A DNA stretch of 64,000 bases from Sva-25 sp037385685. Its GTDB lineage: Bacteria > Pseudomonadota > Gammaproteobacteria > Chromatiales > Chromatiaceae. The position numbers were made by a program, and so were the translations under genes. Every line of letters begins with the position of its first letter. Positions within the stretch are counted from its first letter, which is position 1. The notes below the pieces were generated by a model. That model was not told the DNA's origin, searched no databases, and was given only the letters and a program-made list of their open reading frames with translations. This document shows positions 42,461 to 52,305 of this stretch, one piece after another. The stretch covers positions 1-64,000 of the forward strand of contig JARRMW010000004.1 of assembly GCA_037385685.1 (NCBI GenBank), written 5' to 3'.

Positions 42461-42704
42461 CCAGCTCTCGCCTCAACTGGCCGCACGGTGACGATTATTT
42501 CCGGGTACCGGGCACGCAGTGAAGACGCCTGACACAGCGCTTCTATATCGCTTCCCTGCTGTTTCTGAAGCGCATCTGCCGGCTGTGTGAGCCGGTGCCA
42601 GGGGCACCGACGTGCAAGACGCGCGTGTTCCGGATTTTCTTTGATCTGTATTCGTGCTTCTGAAACAATGCCCGCCAGTAAAAACAGCACATACCGAGGA
42701 AACC

Positions 42705-43943
42705 ATGTCAATGATCGTGCCATTTAAAGGGTTGCGACCGGCCGAGGGCCGTGCCGCCGACGTGGTAGCGCCACCGTACGATGTCATGAACACTGCCGAG
42801 GCACGTGAAATGGCGCAGGGCCGTCCCTGGAGTTTTCTGCACATATCAAGACCGGAGATTGACCTGCCCGAAGGAACGGATCCCTATGCAAGCGAGGTCT
42901 ATGCCAAGGCCCGTGAAAACCTTGACCGGATGATTGCCGAGGGTGTCCTCGTACGCGATCACAAGCCCTGCTATTACGCCTATCGCTTGACGATGGCCGA
43001 ACATGTCCAGACCGGACTCGTTGCTGCTGCTTCGGTCGAGGCGTATGACGCGGACCGAATCAGGAAGCATGAATACACGCGCCCCGTGAAAGAGAACGAC
43101 CGTGTCCGCCAGATCGAGGCCTTGAATGCCCAGACAGGTCCGGTTTTCCTGGTCTACCGCGCCAATGCCGCCGTGGACGAGGTGCTCGCCGGGGTCAGCC
43201 AACAGCAACCGGATATCGATGTGACAGCACGCGACGGTGTCCGTCATGAAATCTGGGTCATCGATGATGACAAGCGGATCGATGCCCTGACCAGCGCCTT
43301 CGACGCCATGGATGCTCTTTACGTTGCAGATGGCCATCATCGTTCTGCGTCGGCGTCACGCGTTGCGCATGCACGCCGTGAATCACGTCCGCATCAGACA
43401 GGCGGGGAATCCTGGGACTATTTTCTCAGTGTCATCTTTCCAGACGACCAGATGCAGATCCTGGACTACAACCGCGTCATCAAGGATCTCGGTGGCTTGA
43501 CGTCGCAAGCTTTCCAGGAGCGTGTCGCCGGTGTATTCAGTGTCGAACCCTCCGAAACACCGGTCAAGCCTGCTGCGCAGGGTGAATTCGGCATGTATCT
43601 CGACGGGCAGTGGTACAGGCTGACATTGCCGCCGGACCGAATACCCGATGATCCGGTCGAGAGTCTCGATGTCAGCCTGCTTGCCAACAACCTGATTGCG
43701 CCGATCCTCGGTATCACCGATCAGCGCACGGACGATCGTATCGACTTCGTCGGCGGTATTCGCGGTCTCGAGGGGCTCATGCAACGCGTCGACAGCGGGG
43801 AGATGGTCGTCGCCTTTTCTCTTCCTCCCACGAGCATGCAGGCGCTTATGGCCGTCGCCGATGCCGGCGAGGTCATGCCGCCCAAGTCGACATGGTTTGA
43901 GCCAAAGCTGGCTGACGGTCTTGTCAGCCACGTGCTGGACTGA
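42705..43943 (+). CDS. DUF1015-family protein
   Basis: The 412-residue protein has the DUF1015 hallmarks: VPFKGLRPAEGRAADVVAPPYDVM at the start, SFLHISRPEID, RIRKHEYTRPVKENDR near 117-132, ALYVADGHHRSASASRVA near 205-222. The family is a putative ParB-fold/SerK-like ADP-dependent kinase group; some relatives are free-serine kinases, so a phosphotransfer reaction is possible but unproven here. GAGGAA precedes the ATG at 42705. It is followed after 22 bases by relA and may share its message. Confidence 0.85.
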   Translation: MSMIVPFKGLRPAEGRAADVVAPPYDVMNTAEAREMAQGRPWSFLHISRPEIDLPEGTDPYASEVYAKARENLDRMIAEGVLVRDHKPCYYAYRLTMAEHVQTGLVAAASVEAYDADRIRKHEYTRPVKENDRVRQIEALNAQTGPVFLVYRANAAVDEVLAGVSQQQPDIDVTARDGVRHEIWVIDDDKRIDALTSAFDAMDALYVADGHHRSASASRVAHARRESRPHQTGGESWDYFLSVIFPDDQMQILDYNRVIKDLGGLTSQAFQERVAGVFSVEPSETPVKPAAQGEFGMYLDGQWYRLTLPPDRIPDDPVESLDVSLLANNLIAPILGITDQRTDDRIDFVGGIRGLEGLMQRVDSGEMVVAFSLPPTSMQALMAVADAGEVMPPKSTWFEPKLADGLVSHVLD

Positions 43944-43965
43944 GTCAGGCTGGTGATGATCAGGA

Positions 43966-46191
43966 ATGGTTGCCGTCACCAAGCGCCTGCCTGACGACGG
44001 GCTCACGGAAGCCGACGTCGAGGCATGGCTCGACTCGTTGCCTTCTGCACAGGAACCTGACAAGCGCGCGCAGCTTGTCAGGGCCGTGCATGCGACCCTC
44101 GACGCGTTTGGCAACGAGAGTGAGCGAACCGGACAGCAACTGGTTCTCTACATTCTGCATGTCGCTGACTTGCTGGTTCATTTCGAACTCGATGACGAAA
44201 CCCTGACTGCGGCAGTTCTCTACCGCGGATTCAGCGCCGGTCACTTCAGCGAGCAGGAACTGGACGATAGTTACAGCGCCGTCATCGTGAAAAGGGTGCA
44301 TGACCTGGCGCGTATTCAGCGGCTTACTCCCGGTGTACTTGCGGCACGCGAGGAGGAGGGAGAGGAACACTCCGAAAACCTCCGGCGGATGCTGCTGGCG
44401 ATATCGAATGATGTCCAGGTTCTGCTGATTATCCTCGCCGAACGTGTGCATCTCATGCGACGTCTGGGGAACCTGTCGCTGCAGAAGCAGAAGCAGTTCA
44501 GCCGCAACACGCGCGATATTTTTGCACCCATCGCAAATCGTCTCGGTATCTGGCAGATCAAGTGGGAGCTCGAGGATCTCTCCCTGCGTTTTCTCGAACC
44601 GGAGGCCTATCGGCATATCGCCCGCCAGCTTGAGGAGCGCCGCGAGGAGCGTCTTGCCTTTATCAGCGAAACGATCACTGTGCTCGAGAAGGAGTTTGGC
44701 AAGGCCGGCATCAAGGCAAGGATCAGCGGCCGTCCCAAGCATATCTACAGCATCTGGAAGAAGATGCAGCGCAAGGACAAGGATTTCTCGCACATTTTTG
44801 ACGTGCGCGCCCTGCGTGTCCTGGTCGACACGGTTTCAGACTGTTATGCGGCACTTGGCATTGTCCACAGTCTCTGGCACCACTTGCCAAAGGAGTTCGA
44901 TGACTATATCGCGACGCCCAAAGCCAATCTCTACCAGTCGATTCACACCGTCGTGGTTGGTGATGATGGCAAGCCCCTCGAAATCCAGATCCGTACACAC
45001 GAAATGCATGAGCATGCAGAACGTGGTGTTGCAGCGCACTGGCGTTACAAGGAGCAGCGCGGCGGCCACAACAGGGATCTCGAGAAACGTATCGAGTGGA
45101 TGCGCCAGTGGCTCGAACAGCGTGATGGCATGGCGGAACAGGCAAGTGAAGAGGAGACAGAGGACAGTCAGCACAACATCTACGTGCTCTCGCCGCAGGG
45201 CAAGGTGATCGAACTGCCATATGGATCGACGGCTGTTGATTTTGCGTATGCCATTCACAGCAGCGTGGGACACCGCTGCCGCGGTGCCAAGGTTGATGGA
45301 CGCATCGCACCGCTGACCCAGAGGCTCGAGAATGGCCAGACTGTCGAGATCATCACCGCGAAAGAGGAACATCCATCTCGTGACTGGCTCAGCGCACATC
45401 CTGCCTATGCTGTAACCCCGCGGGCACGCAACCGGATCCGCCAGTGGTACCGGCAACAGGATTACTCGGTACACGTCGAGATGGGAAGGGATCTGCTCGA
45501 GCGAGAGCTCACACGGATCAATCTCGCGCGTCCGAACCTTGGTGCGATTGCGCCAAAATTCAATCTCAACAGCGAGGAGGATCTTTATGCGGCCATCGGC
45601 CGTGGCGATGTCTCGCCTGTGCAGGTTGCCAGCTGGGAGCAGCGCGAACTCCTTCAGCAAAAGAGGGAAGAGCAGCGCAAGTCAGGCGGTGTGCGCCGGC
45701 GCAGAAAGCGCAAGCCTTCGACGGGACGTGGCCCGAAACTTGTCGTCGAGGGAATCGACAGCGTCATGACCAAGCTTGGCCAGTGTTGCAAGCCGGTTCC
45801 GGGGGATCCGGTCATCGGCTTCATCACACGCGGACACGGTATCACGGTTCATCGCAGGGATTGCTCGATGATCACGAGACTGCCGGAACAGGAACGCGAA
45901 AGGTTGATCGAGGTGCACTGGGAAACGCCGGAGGAGGGTGGTAGCGGCAGTTTCAATGTTGACATCCGTATCATCGGTATCGATCGCAAGGGGCTGGTGC
46001 GCGATATCTCCTCGATCATGGCGAACGAGGATGTGGATATTCTCTCCATGCGCACGCACTCTGACAAGAAAAAGCACCTGGCTGTCATGCGGTTCACCGT
46101 CGAGGTGAGTAACATCTCCGAGCTCGAGAGGCTGGTCGAGAAGCTGGTGCGGATGCCGGATATTCTCTCTGTGAAGCGGGTGACCGACTGA
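43966..46191 (+). CDS. relA: GTP pyrophosphokinase RelA
   Basis: The 741-residue ribosome-associated alarmone synthetase makes (p)ppGpp during amino-acid starvation. The N-terminal hydrolase domain is degenerate (no HDxxED; VHDLARIQR instead), the synthetase domain has RPKHIYSIWKKM near 243-254 and the FDVRALRVLV to YQSIHTVVVG block, then TGS (YVLSPQGKVIELPYGSTAVDFAYAIH near 405-430), a zinc-finger-like region (KLGQCCKPVPGDPVIGFITRGHGITVHRRDC) and a C-terminal ACT domain. Lack of the HD box makes it RelA, not SpoT. Confidence 0.95.
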   Translation: MVAVTKRLPDDGLTEADVEAWLDSLPSAQEPDKRAQLVRAVHATLDAFGNESERTGQQLVLYILHVADLLVHFELDDETLTAAVLYRGFSAGHFSEQELDDSYSAVIVKRVHDLARIQRLTPGVLAAREEEGEEHSENLRRMLLAISNDVQVLLIILAERVHLMRRLGNLSLQKQKQFSRNTRDIFAPIANRLGIWQIKWELEDLSLRFLEPEAYRHIARQLEERREERLAFISETITVLEKEFGKAGIKARISGRPKHIYSIWKKMQRKDKDFSHIFDVRALRVLVDTVSDCYAALGIVHSLWHHLPKEFDDYIATPKANLYQSIHTVVVGDDGKPLEIQIRTHEMHEHAERGVAAHWRYKEQRGGHNRDLEKRIEWMRQWLEQRDGMAEQASEEETEDSQHNIYVLSPQGKVIELPYGSTAVDFAYAIHSSVGHRCRGAKVDGRIAPLTQRLENGQTVEIITAKEEHPSRDWLSAHPAYAVTPRARNRIRQWYRQQDYSVHVEMGRDLLERELTRINLARPNLGAIAPKFNLNSEEDLYAAIGRGDVSPVQVASWEQRELLQQKREEQRKSGGVRRRRKRKPSTGRGPKLVVEGIDSVMTKLGQCCKPVPGDPVIGFITRGHGITVHRRDCSMITRLPEQERERLIEVHWETPEEGGSGSFNVDIRIIGIDRKGLVRDISSIMANEDVDILSMRTHSDKKKHLAVMRFTVEVSNISELERLVEKLVRMPDILSVKRVTD

Positions 46192-46296
46192 GCCTGTCTC
46201 ATGTCATAGGGCAGACCGATAATTCCTTGACCTCACAATCCTCCCTTTTGATAACATGTCTGCATCATGATTACAGGGTATCAATGGACATCGAAC

Positions 46297-47604
46297 ATGC
46301 GACTCATCATACCGGCCATTCTTGCTTCAATGCTCGCCCAGCCCGTGCTTGCAGGAGACCTGTACGACATCTACCAGCTTGCCACAAAACAGGATTCACA
46401 AATTCTCTCGTCCGGTGCAACCCTCGATGCCAACCGCGAAAATACGCCGATCGCGCGCTCATCGCTGCTTCCCCAGCTCAATTTCATCGGGACAACCGAC
46501 TATGTGGGGTCATACACGGATACGTTTTCGAACAGCTCTGATTCATTTACACGTAACAGGATCACCCTGAACGTGAGCCAGGCGATCTACAACAGAGCCA
46601 GCTGGATGAATTTCAGGAAAGCCATGCATGGCGTCAACGCGGCGGAGGCGGCATACCAGGCCGAGGAGCAGTTCCTGATCATCCGCGTTGCCGAGGCCTA
46701 TTTCAACGTGCTCGCTGCGGAAGAGGATCTAAGCTTCAGCCGTGCCGAGAGCCGTGCCATCCGGAAACAGCTTGACCAGGCGCAGCAGCGCTACGATGTC
46801 GGGCTCATCGCCATCACCGATGTCCACGAAGCCCAGTCAGCCTACGACAATGCCCGTGCCCAGGAGATACAGGCGGAAAACGCCCTTGGAAACGCGCGCG
46901 AAGCCTTGCGTGAGATCATCGGCAGTGACCCCGGCAAGCTCGCGAACCTCAAGAGCAAGATCTCTCTGTCGAAGCCGCAGCCGTCTGATATCGAGTACTG
47001 GGCCAACCAGGCGCTCGATAACAACCCGGTGGTCAAGGCAGCCGAGGAAACCGTCGAGGCATCGAGCAGGGAGGTCGAGGTGCAGCGTTCCGGCCACTTC
47101 CCGACACTCGATCTCGTCGGTAACGCGGTCAAAGAGGAGTACGGTAATGCCCCAGTTCTTGACCAGTTCCGTGATCAGGAAACCTCGAACATCGGTCTCG
47201 AGCTGCGTATCCCCCTGTATAGCGGTGGACGTACGACAGCATCCACGAGTCAGGCGCGTCACAACCTGCGTGCCGAGCGCTATAACCTCGAGTCTGCAAA
47301 GCGCGAAGCTGCACGCAACGTCAGGAACGCCTACCGGGGTGTCATCACGGGTATCAGCCAGGTCAATGCCCTGGCGGCTGCGAAGGTCTCTGCCCAGAGC
47401 GCGCTTAACGCAACGCAGGCCGGTTACGATGTTGGTACGAGGACACTTGTCGATGTGCTGATTGCCGAGCGGAACCTTTATGCTGCACGACGCGGCTATG
47501 CCCAGGCACGTTACCAGTATGTTCTCAATGATCTTCTGCTTCGCCAGGCAGCAGGAACGCTGGGAGAGGATGATATCAAGCGCATCAACAAGCTCCTGAA
47601 CTAG
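46297..47604 (+). CDS. tolC: TolC-family outer-membrane channel
   Basis: The protein has 435 residues from the ATG at 46297, which begins a clean signal peptide (MRLIIPAILASMLAQPVLA). The frame is open to 46267. It shows two homologous halves of long helices and strands, with DLYDIYQLATKQDSQILSSGA at the mature N-terminus, AEAYFNVLAAEEDLSF, and the C-terminal TQAGYDVGTRTLVDVLIAERNLYAARRGYAQARYQYVLNDLLLRQAAGTL, typical of TolC type I secretion and efflux ducts. No pump gene is adjacent. Confidence 0.94.
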   Translation: MRLIIPAILASMLAQPVLAGDLYDIYQLATKQDSQILSSGATLDANRENTPIARSSLLPQLNFIGTTDYVGSYTDTFSNSSDSFTRNRITLNVSQAIYNRASWMNFRKAMHGVNAAEAAYQAEEQFLIIRVAEAYFNVLAAEEDLSFSRAESRAIRKQLDQAQQRYDVGLIAITDVHEAQSAYDNARAQEIQAENALGNAREALREIIGSDPGKLANLKSKISLSKPQPSDIEYWANQALDNNPVVKAAEETVEASSREVEVQRSGHFPTLDLVGNAVKEEYGNAPVLDQFRDQETSNIGLELRIPLYSGGRTTASTSQARHNLRAERYNLESAKREAARNVRNAYRGVITGISQVNALAAAKVSAQSALNATQAGYDVGTRTLVDVLIAERNLYAARRGYAQARYQYVLNDLLLRQAAGTLGEDDIKRINKLLN

Positions 47605-47616
47605 CCTCTGCTGCGC

Positions 47617-47988
47617 ATGAACCAGATCCTGTTGATCGGACTTGGTGGCGCCCTCGGCGCCATCAGTCGTTACGGGCTTTCCTCACTGGTTTATGGCATC
47701 ACCGGGCGAGAGTTTCCGTGGGGAACGCTTGTGGTGAACATCCTGGGCTCACTCTTCATGGGCCTCCTGAGTGTATGGCTTATTGAACGTATCGCCAGCA
47801 CGGAATTGCGCGCATTACTCATTGTTGGCTTTCTCGGTGCGCTGACGACCTTCTCGACGTTCTCCATCGAGACTCTTGCACTCCTTGAAGAGGGGGCGCT
47901 CGCTCGGGCTTTCGCAAACGTGCTGGCGTCTGTGATAGTCTGTGTCGCTGCCGCCTGGGCAGGTGTCCTCATCGCCAGGTCAATCTGA
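47617..47988 (+). CDS. crcB: Fluoride ion channel CrcB/Fluc
   Basis: The 123-residue protein has four transmembrane helices and the Fluc signatures GGALGAISRYGLS, FPWGTLVVNILGSLFMGLL (with the central Asn) and GFLGALTTFSTFSIET (Phe-box and Na-site region). It exports fluoride as a dual-topology dimer. It starts 12 bases after tolC, so a fluoride riboswitch is not expected immediately upstream, and I see none. serS follows after 35 bases. Confidence 0.95.
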   Translation: MNQILLIGLGGALGAISRYGLSSLVYGITGREFPWGTLVVNILGSLFMGLLSVWLIERIASTELRALLIVGFLGALTTFSTFSIETLALLEEGALARAFANVLASVIVCVAAAWAGVLIARSI

Positions 47989-48023
47989 TTTAGTCCACAA
48001 CGACAGAACAGGATGTAATTATC

Positions 48024-49295
48024 ATGCTGGATCCGAAACGCCTGCGTAATGATCTTGATGCCGTCATTGCCGGAGTCGCACGGCGTGGCTTCGTCTTTGA
48101 CCGAAACAGGTTCGAATCCCTCGAGGCACAGCGCAAGGAACTTCAGGTCACGACCCAAAACCTTCAGAACGAACGCAACAGCAAGTCGAAGGGCATCGGA
48201 AAGGCCAAGGCAGCAGGAGAGAACATCCAGCCTTTGCTGGATGCCGTTGCCAGCCTCGGTGACGAACTCAAGGAAGCACAGGAAAGGCTTGCAGAAGTCC
48301 AGCAGGAACTCCAGCAAATGCTGCTGGAAATACCGAACATTCCCGATGTGTCTGTTCCTGATGGCAAGGTAGAGGAAGACAATCGCGAGGAACGGCGCTG
48401 GGGTACCCCGCGTGACTTTGATTTCGAGCCGAAGGACCATGTCGATCTTGGAACCGCAAGCGGACTCTTCGACAGCGAGACGGCCGCCAAGATCACTGGT
48501 TCACGCTTCACACTTCTCAGCGGACCACTGGCACGACTGCATCGGGCCCTGACACAATTCATGCTTGATACCCATGTCAGCGAGCATGGCTACACTGAAA
48601 CCTATGTGCCCTACCTGGTTAACGGTGACAGTCTCTATGGGACGGGACAACTACCCAAATTCGAGGAAGATCTCTTCAAGCTTCAGGGCGAGTTTTCCTA
48701 TTACCTGATCCCGACGGCCGAGGTTCCGGTGACGAACATCCTGCGTGACGAGATCGTCGATGATGACAAGATGCCACGTCGCTATGTCGCACATACTCCC
48801 TGTTTTCGCAGCGAGGCGGGCTCCTACGGCAAGGACACCCGCGGCATGATCCGGCAGCACCAGTTCGAGAAGGTCGAGATGGTCATGGCAGTCCGGCCAG
48901 AAGCATCCTTCGATGCCCTCGAGGAACTCACCGGACACGCCGAAAAGATACTGCAGAAACTGGATTTGCCCTATCGCGTCGTAACCCTCTGCACGGGCGA
49001 TCTCGGTTTCTCGTCTGCAAAGACCTACGATATCGAGGTCTGGCTGCCCGGTCAGGCAAGGTATCGCGAGATCTCTTCCTGTTCCAATTTTCTCGATTTC
49101 CAGGCACGTCGCATGCAGGCCCGCTGGCGGAATCCCGAAACGGGCAAGCCCGAGTTGCTGCACACACTGAACGGGTCGGGGCTTGCTGTCGGAAGAGCCC
49201 TGGTTGCGGTCATGGAGAATTACCAGGATGCTGATGGCAACATCCGGGTCCCGGAGGTGTTGTTACCCTATATGGGCGGGGTAGAGAAGTTCTGA
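48024..49295 (+). CDS. serS: Seryl-tRNA synthetase
   Basis: The 423-residue class II synthetase has the N-terminal tRNA-binding coiled coil (residues about 30-100), motif 2 (TPCFRSEAGSYGKDTRGMIRQHQFEKVEMV near 258-287) and motif 3 (LNGSGLAVGRALVAVMENYQ near 377-396). It charges tRNA-Ser and also provides the precursor for selenocysteine. Length and motif order match the family exactly. The gene order crcB-serS is common in gammaproteobacteria. Confidence 0.97.
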   Translation: MLDPKRLRNDLDAVIAGVARRGFVFDRNRFESLEAQRKELQVTTQNLQNERNSKSKGIGKAKAAGENIQPLLDAVASLGDELKEAQERLAEVQQELQQMLLEIPNIPDVSVPDGKVEEDNREERRWGTPRDFDFEPKDHVDLGTASGLFDSETAAKITGSRFTLLSGPLARLHRALTQFMLDTHVSEHGYTETYVPYLVNGDSLYGTGQLPKFEEDLFKLQGEFSYYLIPTAEVPVTNILRDEIVDDDKMPRRYVAHTPCFRSEAGSYGKDTRGMIRQHQFEKVEMVMAVRPEASFDALEELTGHAEKILQKLDLPYRVVTLCTGDLGFSSAKTYDIEVWLPGQARYREISSCSNFLDFQARRMQARWRNPETGKPELLHTLNGSGLAVGRALVAVMENYQDADGNIRVPEVLLPYMGGVEKF

Positions 49296-49301
49296 ATGCT
49301 G

Positions 49302-49490
49302 TCAGCCCCTGACCGAGAAGATCAGGAAGACCACGAAAGCTGCCACAGCCAGCAAAACAAGGGCAACTGATTGCCACTCCTTGCCGGTTCCCTTTGGTCC
49401 GTTGCGCATCTGTTCGCGTGCAGCAGGGTAAAGTCGCCAGATCATCATGACGAGGATGATCGCAACGCCAATTTTCAGAGCCAGTTCCAT
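49302..49490 (-). CDS. Small two-helix membrane protein
   Basis: The 62-residue protein starts at an ATG with GGAGGAAG upstream and has two hydrophobic helices (LALKIGVAIILVMMIWRLY and ALVLLAVAAFVVFLIFSV) separated by a charged linker. No function is known. It is convergent with serS, and on its 5' side the terminator of the BI-1 family gene separates it from that gene, so it needs readthrough or a local promoter. Confidence 0.65.
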   Translation of the reverse strand: MELALKIGVAIILVMMIWRLYPAAREQMRNGPKGTGKEWQSVALVLLAVAAFVVFLIFSVRG

Positions 49491-49507
49491 TATCACTTCC
49501 TCCAAAT

Positions 49508-49533
49508 GAAAAACCCCCGGCTTCACCGGGGGT
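49508..49533 (-). terminator. Rho-independent terminator of the BI-1 family gene
   Basis: On the minus strand ACCCCCGG and CCGGGGGT form an 8-bp stem with a 5-base loop followed by a run of T, about 23 bases after the yccA-like stop. Confidence 0.9.
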
Positions 49534-49555
49534 CTGCTTCATCTCAATGCCTTGA

Positions 49556-50221
49556 TCAATCTTCGCTCATAATACCGAGCAGGTTGAGTAGACTGATGAA
49601 AATGTTGAAGATGCTGAGGTAAATGCCGTAGGTGGCCATGATGTAGTTAGTCTCCTCCCCACGGGCAATACGGCTTGTATCCCAGAGAATGAAACCGCTC
49701 ATCACCAGTATCATTGCAGCGGAGATTGCCATCGAGAGGGCGGGCATCGCGAGAAAGAGGTTCGCGATGATTGCCACGGCCAGGGCAATCATGCCTGCGA
49801 ACAGAAAACCACCCATAAAATTGAAGTTCTTCCTGGTCGTCAGTGCATATCCTGACAGGCCAAGGAAGATGATGCCTGTTCCGGCAAGCGCCGTGCCGAC
49901 GATTTGCGGACCCTTGGGCAGGGCGAGGTACATCTGCAGAATTGCGCCAAGGCCAAAACCCAGCAGGCCGGTGATCAGGAAAATGACCCCGATACCGGAG
50001 GCGGAGTTGGCCGTCCGCGGCAGGACAAACATGCCAAGTACCATGGCACCGATGACGGAGCCGAGGTAGAACATTGGCGATACCTGCAGAAAGATAGATA
50101 CCGCAGCCATGACCGCGCTGAAGAACAGGGTGGCCGAGAGCAGCAGGTACGTGTTCTTCAGAACCTTGTTGGAGGAAAGAATCTGCTCCTGGGAACGAGG
50201 TGCAGAAATTGACTGATTCAT
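49556..50221 (-). CDS. yccA: Bax inhibitor-1/YccA-family membrane protein
   Basis: The 221-residue protein has seven transmembrane helices and a charged C-terminal helix with the conserved di-aspartyl region (ILWDTSRIARGEETNYIMATYGIYLSIFNIFISLLNLLGI). BI-1/TMBIM proteins act as pH-sensitive calcium leak channels, and E. coli YccA modulates FtsH proteolysis. It is monocistronic with its own terminator. Confidence 0.93.
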   Translation of the reverse strand: MNQSISAPRSQEQILSSNKVLKNTYLLLSATLFFSAVMAAVSIFLQVSPMFYLGSVIGAMVLGMFVLPRTANSASGIGVIFLITGLLGFGLGAILQMYLALPKGPQIVGTALAGTGIIFLGLSGYALTTRKNFNFMGGFLFAGMIALAVAIIANLFLAMPALSMAISAAMILVMSGFILWDTSRIARGEETNYIMATYGIYLSIFNIFISLLNLLGIMSED

Positions 50222-50546
50222 TACAGGAATCTCCTATTTCGAAAATGTTCTAACAACAGTGACTAAGAATACCGAAACACCTCGAAAGTTCAACAGTTTC
50301 GGTCATGATCAAGCATGCAGTCTGTAAGGGATAAATAGAGTCATTTCGTGGCCATTCAAGATGGCTAATAGGAAAGAATGTGGCGTCTGGAGTTGCTGCC
50401 TGTTGCATGCTCCGAAAATCCCCACTGCGTCATCGCTGTGCCATCCTCGCTGTTCGAGTCTCGCTGATGCAGAACTGTATCCCGATACCTCCATTGCGTC
50501 TGAAAACTGCTATAGTTGCAAACTGGTTGGTAGTTAGTAGACCTGT
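50222..50546. other. Intergenic region between yccA and gspA
   Basis: These 325 bases separate the divergent yccA-like and gspA genes. TATAGT at about 50510 could be the -10 of gspA, but the -35 is weak, so I do not assign a promoter. No RNA gene, repeat or protein gene is visible. Confidence 0.5.
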
Positions 50547-52304
50547 ATGTACGAGTCCTATTTCGGGTTGAAGGAAAAACCCTTCAGCATTGCTCCAGAT
50601 CCCAGATACATGTATCTCAGTGAGTCCCACGAGGAGGCGCTGGCACACCTCTTGTTTGGCCTCCAGCAAGGCGGGGGATTCGTACAACTGACGGGAGAGG
50701 TTGGCACCGGAAAGACAACGCTTATCCGGGCCCTTCTGGAACAGATGCCCGAAAGTGTTGATCTCGCGCTTGTGTTCAATCCGAAGTTGTCACCGCTGGA
50801 ATTTGTCGCCGCGATCTGTGATGAACTGCAAGTTTCCTACGAGCAGGGAACCGCAACGCTCAAGACCCTGACTGATGCGCTGTATGACAAGCTGCTCGAG
50901 AATTACAACCATGGCAGACGTACTGTCCTGATCATCGACGAGGCGCAGGCTCTCTCGGTCGATGTACTCGAGCAGGTTCGTCTCCTGACGAACCTCGAGA
51001 CAACACGTGAAAAGCTTCTGCAAATTATCCTCATCGGGCAGCCCGAATTACGCTCAACCCTTGCAAGGGATGACATGCGACAGCTAGCCCAGCGTGTCAC
51101 CGATGTCTACCACCTGGAACCCCTGAACCAGGTCGAGGTGCGTAACTATCTCATTCATCGCCTGACCATTGCCGGTGCCAGAAAGCTGCTCTACAAGGAT
51201 TCCGCGGTGAAGGCTATCTACAGATATTCCGGTGGCATTCCTCGCATCATCAATGAGATTGCAGACAAGGCGCTGCTTGCCGCCTATGCGAAGGAACGCA
51301 CAGAGGCCGACAAACCAATGGTTGACCAGGCTGCGGAACAGGTTCTCTCCAGCCAGCAGTCGCAGGGCAAGGGAGGCTGGCTATGGGGTGTGGCGGCTGC
51401 TGTTGTCCTCCTGTCAGGACTGGCAATTGCCATTCTGCTTTATCCGCCACTCAAGTCGGTCTTCCGGTCGATGATCGATGACTTCTCGACCGAAGAGGTT
51501 GCGGTTGCATCGGCTGTAAAATCGCCACAGGAGCCGATCGAGCCTGTTGCCCCGATGATTGTCAGCAATGGTGTGACACTCCCCTACACGGAAGAGGCCG
51601 TGCGCCAGATAATCAATACACCTCAACCCGTTCCCGAGATTGTCGAGCCGGCTCCTGAACCTCCCTCGCCGGACGACCTCGAGGCATGGCTGCTATCCAG
51701 CCCGGAGGCTACGGGCCGGAATGCGGCCTTCTCCGAGATCTACTCTGCCTGGCAAATCGATTATTCCGCAAGCTCACTGACAGGACCCTGTGATTTCGGA
51801 CGTGATTACGGACTGCAATGCCTGAAGCTCCAGGGTAACTGGAGCAGGCTGATGGATATTAATCGCCCGGCAGTCCTGCAGATACGCCTCTCCGACCGGC
51901 AGGAGTATCACGTGGCGCTGCTTGGCGTCGACGGGCAGGAAGTAACCCTGAGTCACAACGGCGAGCCGCGTGTGTTCGAACGCAGTCAACTTGACACGTT
52001 CTGGTTCGGCGATTTTGAAGTTCTGTGGCAGATACCGCCGAGCGGCTATGTCAACGCGATCTTTCCCGGTGAGCGGGGACAGAGTGTTGAGTGGTTACGC
52101 GACCGTCTGCAGGAGATCACCGGTGACGACATCGAGCCTGAAAGGAGCTATGACTTTTTTGATCAGCGCCTTGCCGATATAGTGAGGAATTTCCAGACGA
52201 TCAACCGTCTCGAGGCGGATGCGGTCGTTGGTGTCCAGACGATCATCAGGCTCAATTCTGCCTCACCTTCGGACAACGGACCGCGCCTGCGAGCCAAGAG
52301 CTAG
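50547..52304 (+). CDS. gspA: GspA/ExeA-type AAA ATPase with peptidoglycan-binding tail
   Basis: The 585-residue protein starts with the ExeA signature MYESYFGLKEKPFSIAPDPRY, an AAA domain with Walker A GEVGTGKTT at residues 50-58 and Walker B VLIIDEAQAL near 128-137, one transmembrane helix (WLWGVAAAVVLLSGLAIAILLY, about 279-300), and a periplasmic half with a C-terminal PG_binding_1-like repeat (VEWLRDRLQEITGD to VVGVQTIIRLN). ExeA with ExeB helps the type II secretin cross the cell wall in Aeromonas. The gspB gene follows after one base; other gsp genes are not here. Confidence 0.92.
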   Translation: MYESYFGLKEKPFSIAPDPRYMYLSESHEEALAHLLFGLQQGGGFVQLTGEVGTGKTTLIRALLEQMPESVDLALVFNPKLSPLEFVAAICDELQVSYEQGTATLKTLTDALYDKLLENYNHGRRTVLIIDEAQALSVDVLEQVRLLTNLETTREKLLQIILIGQPELRSTLARDDMRQLAQRVTDVYHLEPLNQVEVRNYLIHRLTIAGARKLLYKDSAVKAIYRYSGGIPRIINEIADKALLAAYAKERTEADKPMVDQAAEQVLSSQQSQGKGGWLWGVAAAVVLLSGLAIAILLYPPLKSVFRSMIDDFSTEEVAVASAVKSPQEPIEPVAPMIVSNGVTLPYTEEAVRQIINTPQPVPEIVEPAPEPPSPDDLEAWLLSSPEATGRNAAFSEIYSAWQIDYSASSLTGPCDFGRDYGLQCLKLQGNWSRLMDINRPAVLQIRLSDRQEYHVALLGVDGQEVTLSHNGEPRVFERSQLDTFWFGDFEVLWQIPPSGYVNAIFPGERGQSVEWLRDRLQEITGDDIEPERSYDFFDQRLADIVRNFQTINRLEADAVVGVQTIIRLNSASPSDNGPRLRAKS

Positions 52305-52305
52305 C

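Noticed and set aside
47605..47700. A fluoride riboswitch before crcB.
   Set aside because: Only 12 bases separate tolC and crcB, leaving no room for the aptamer.
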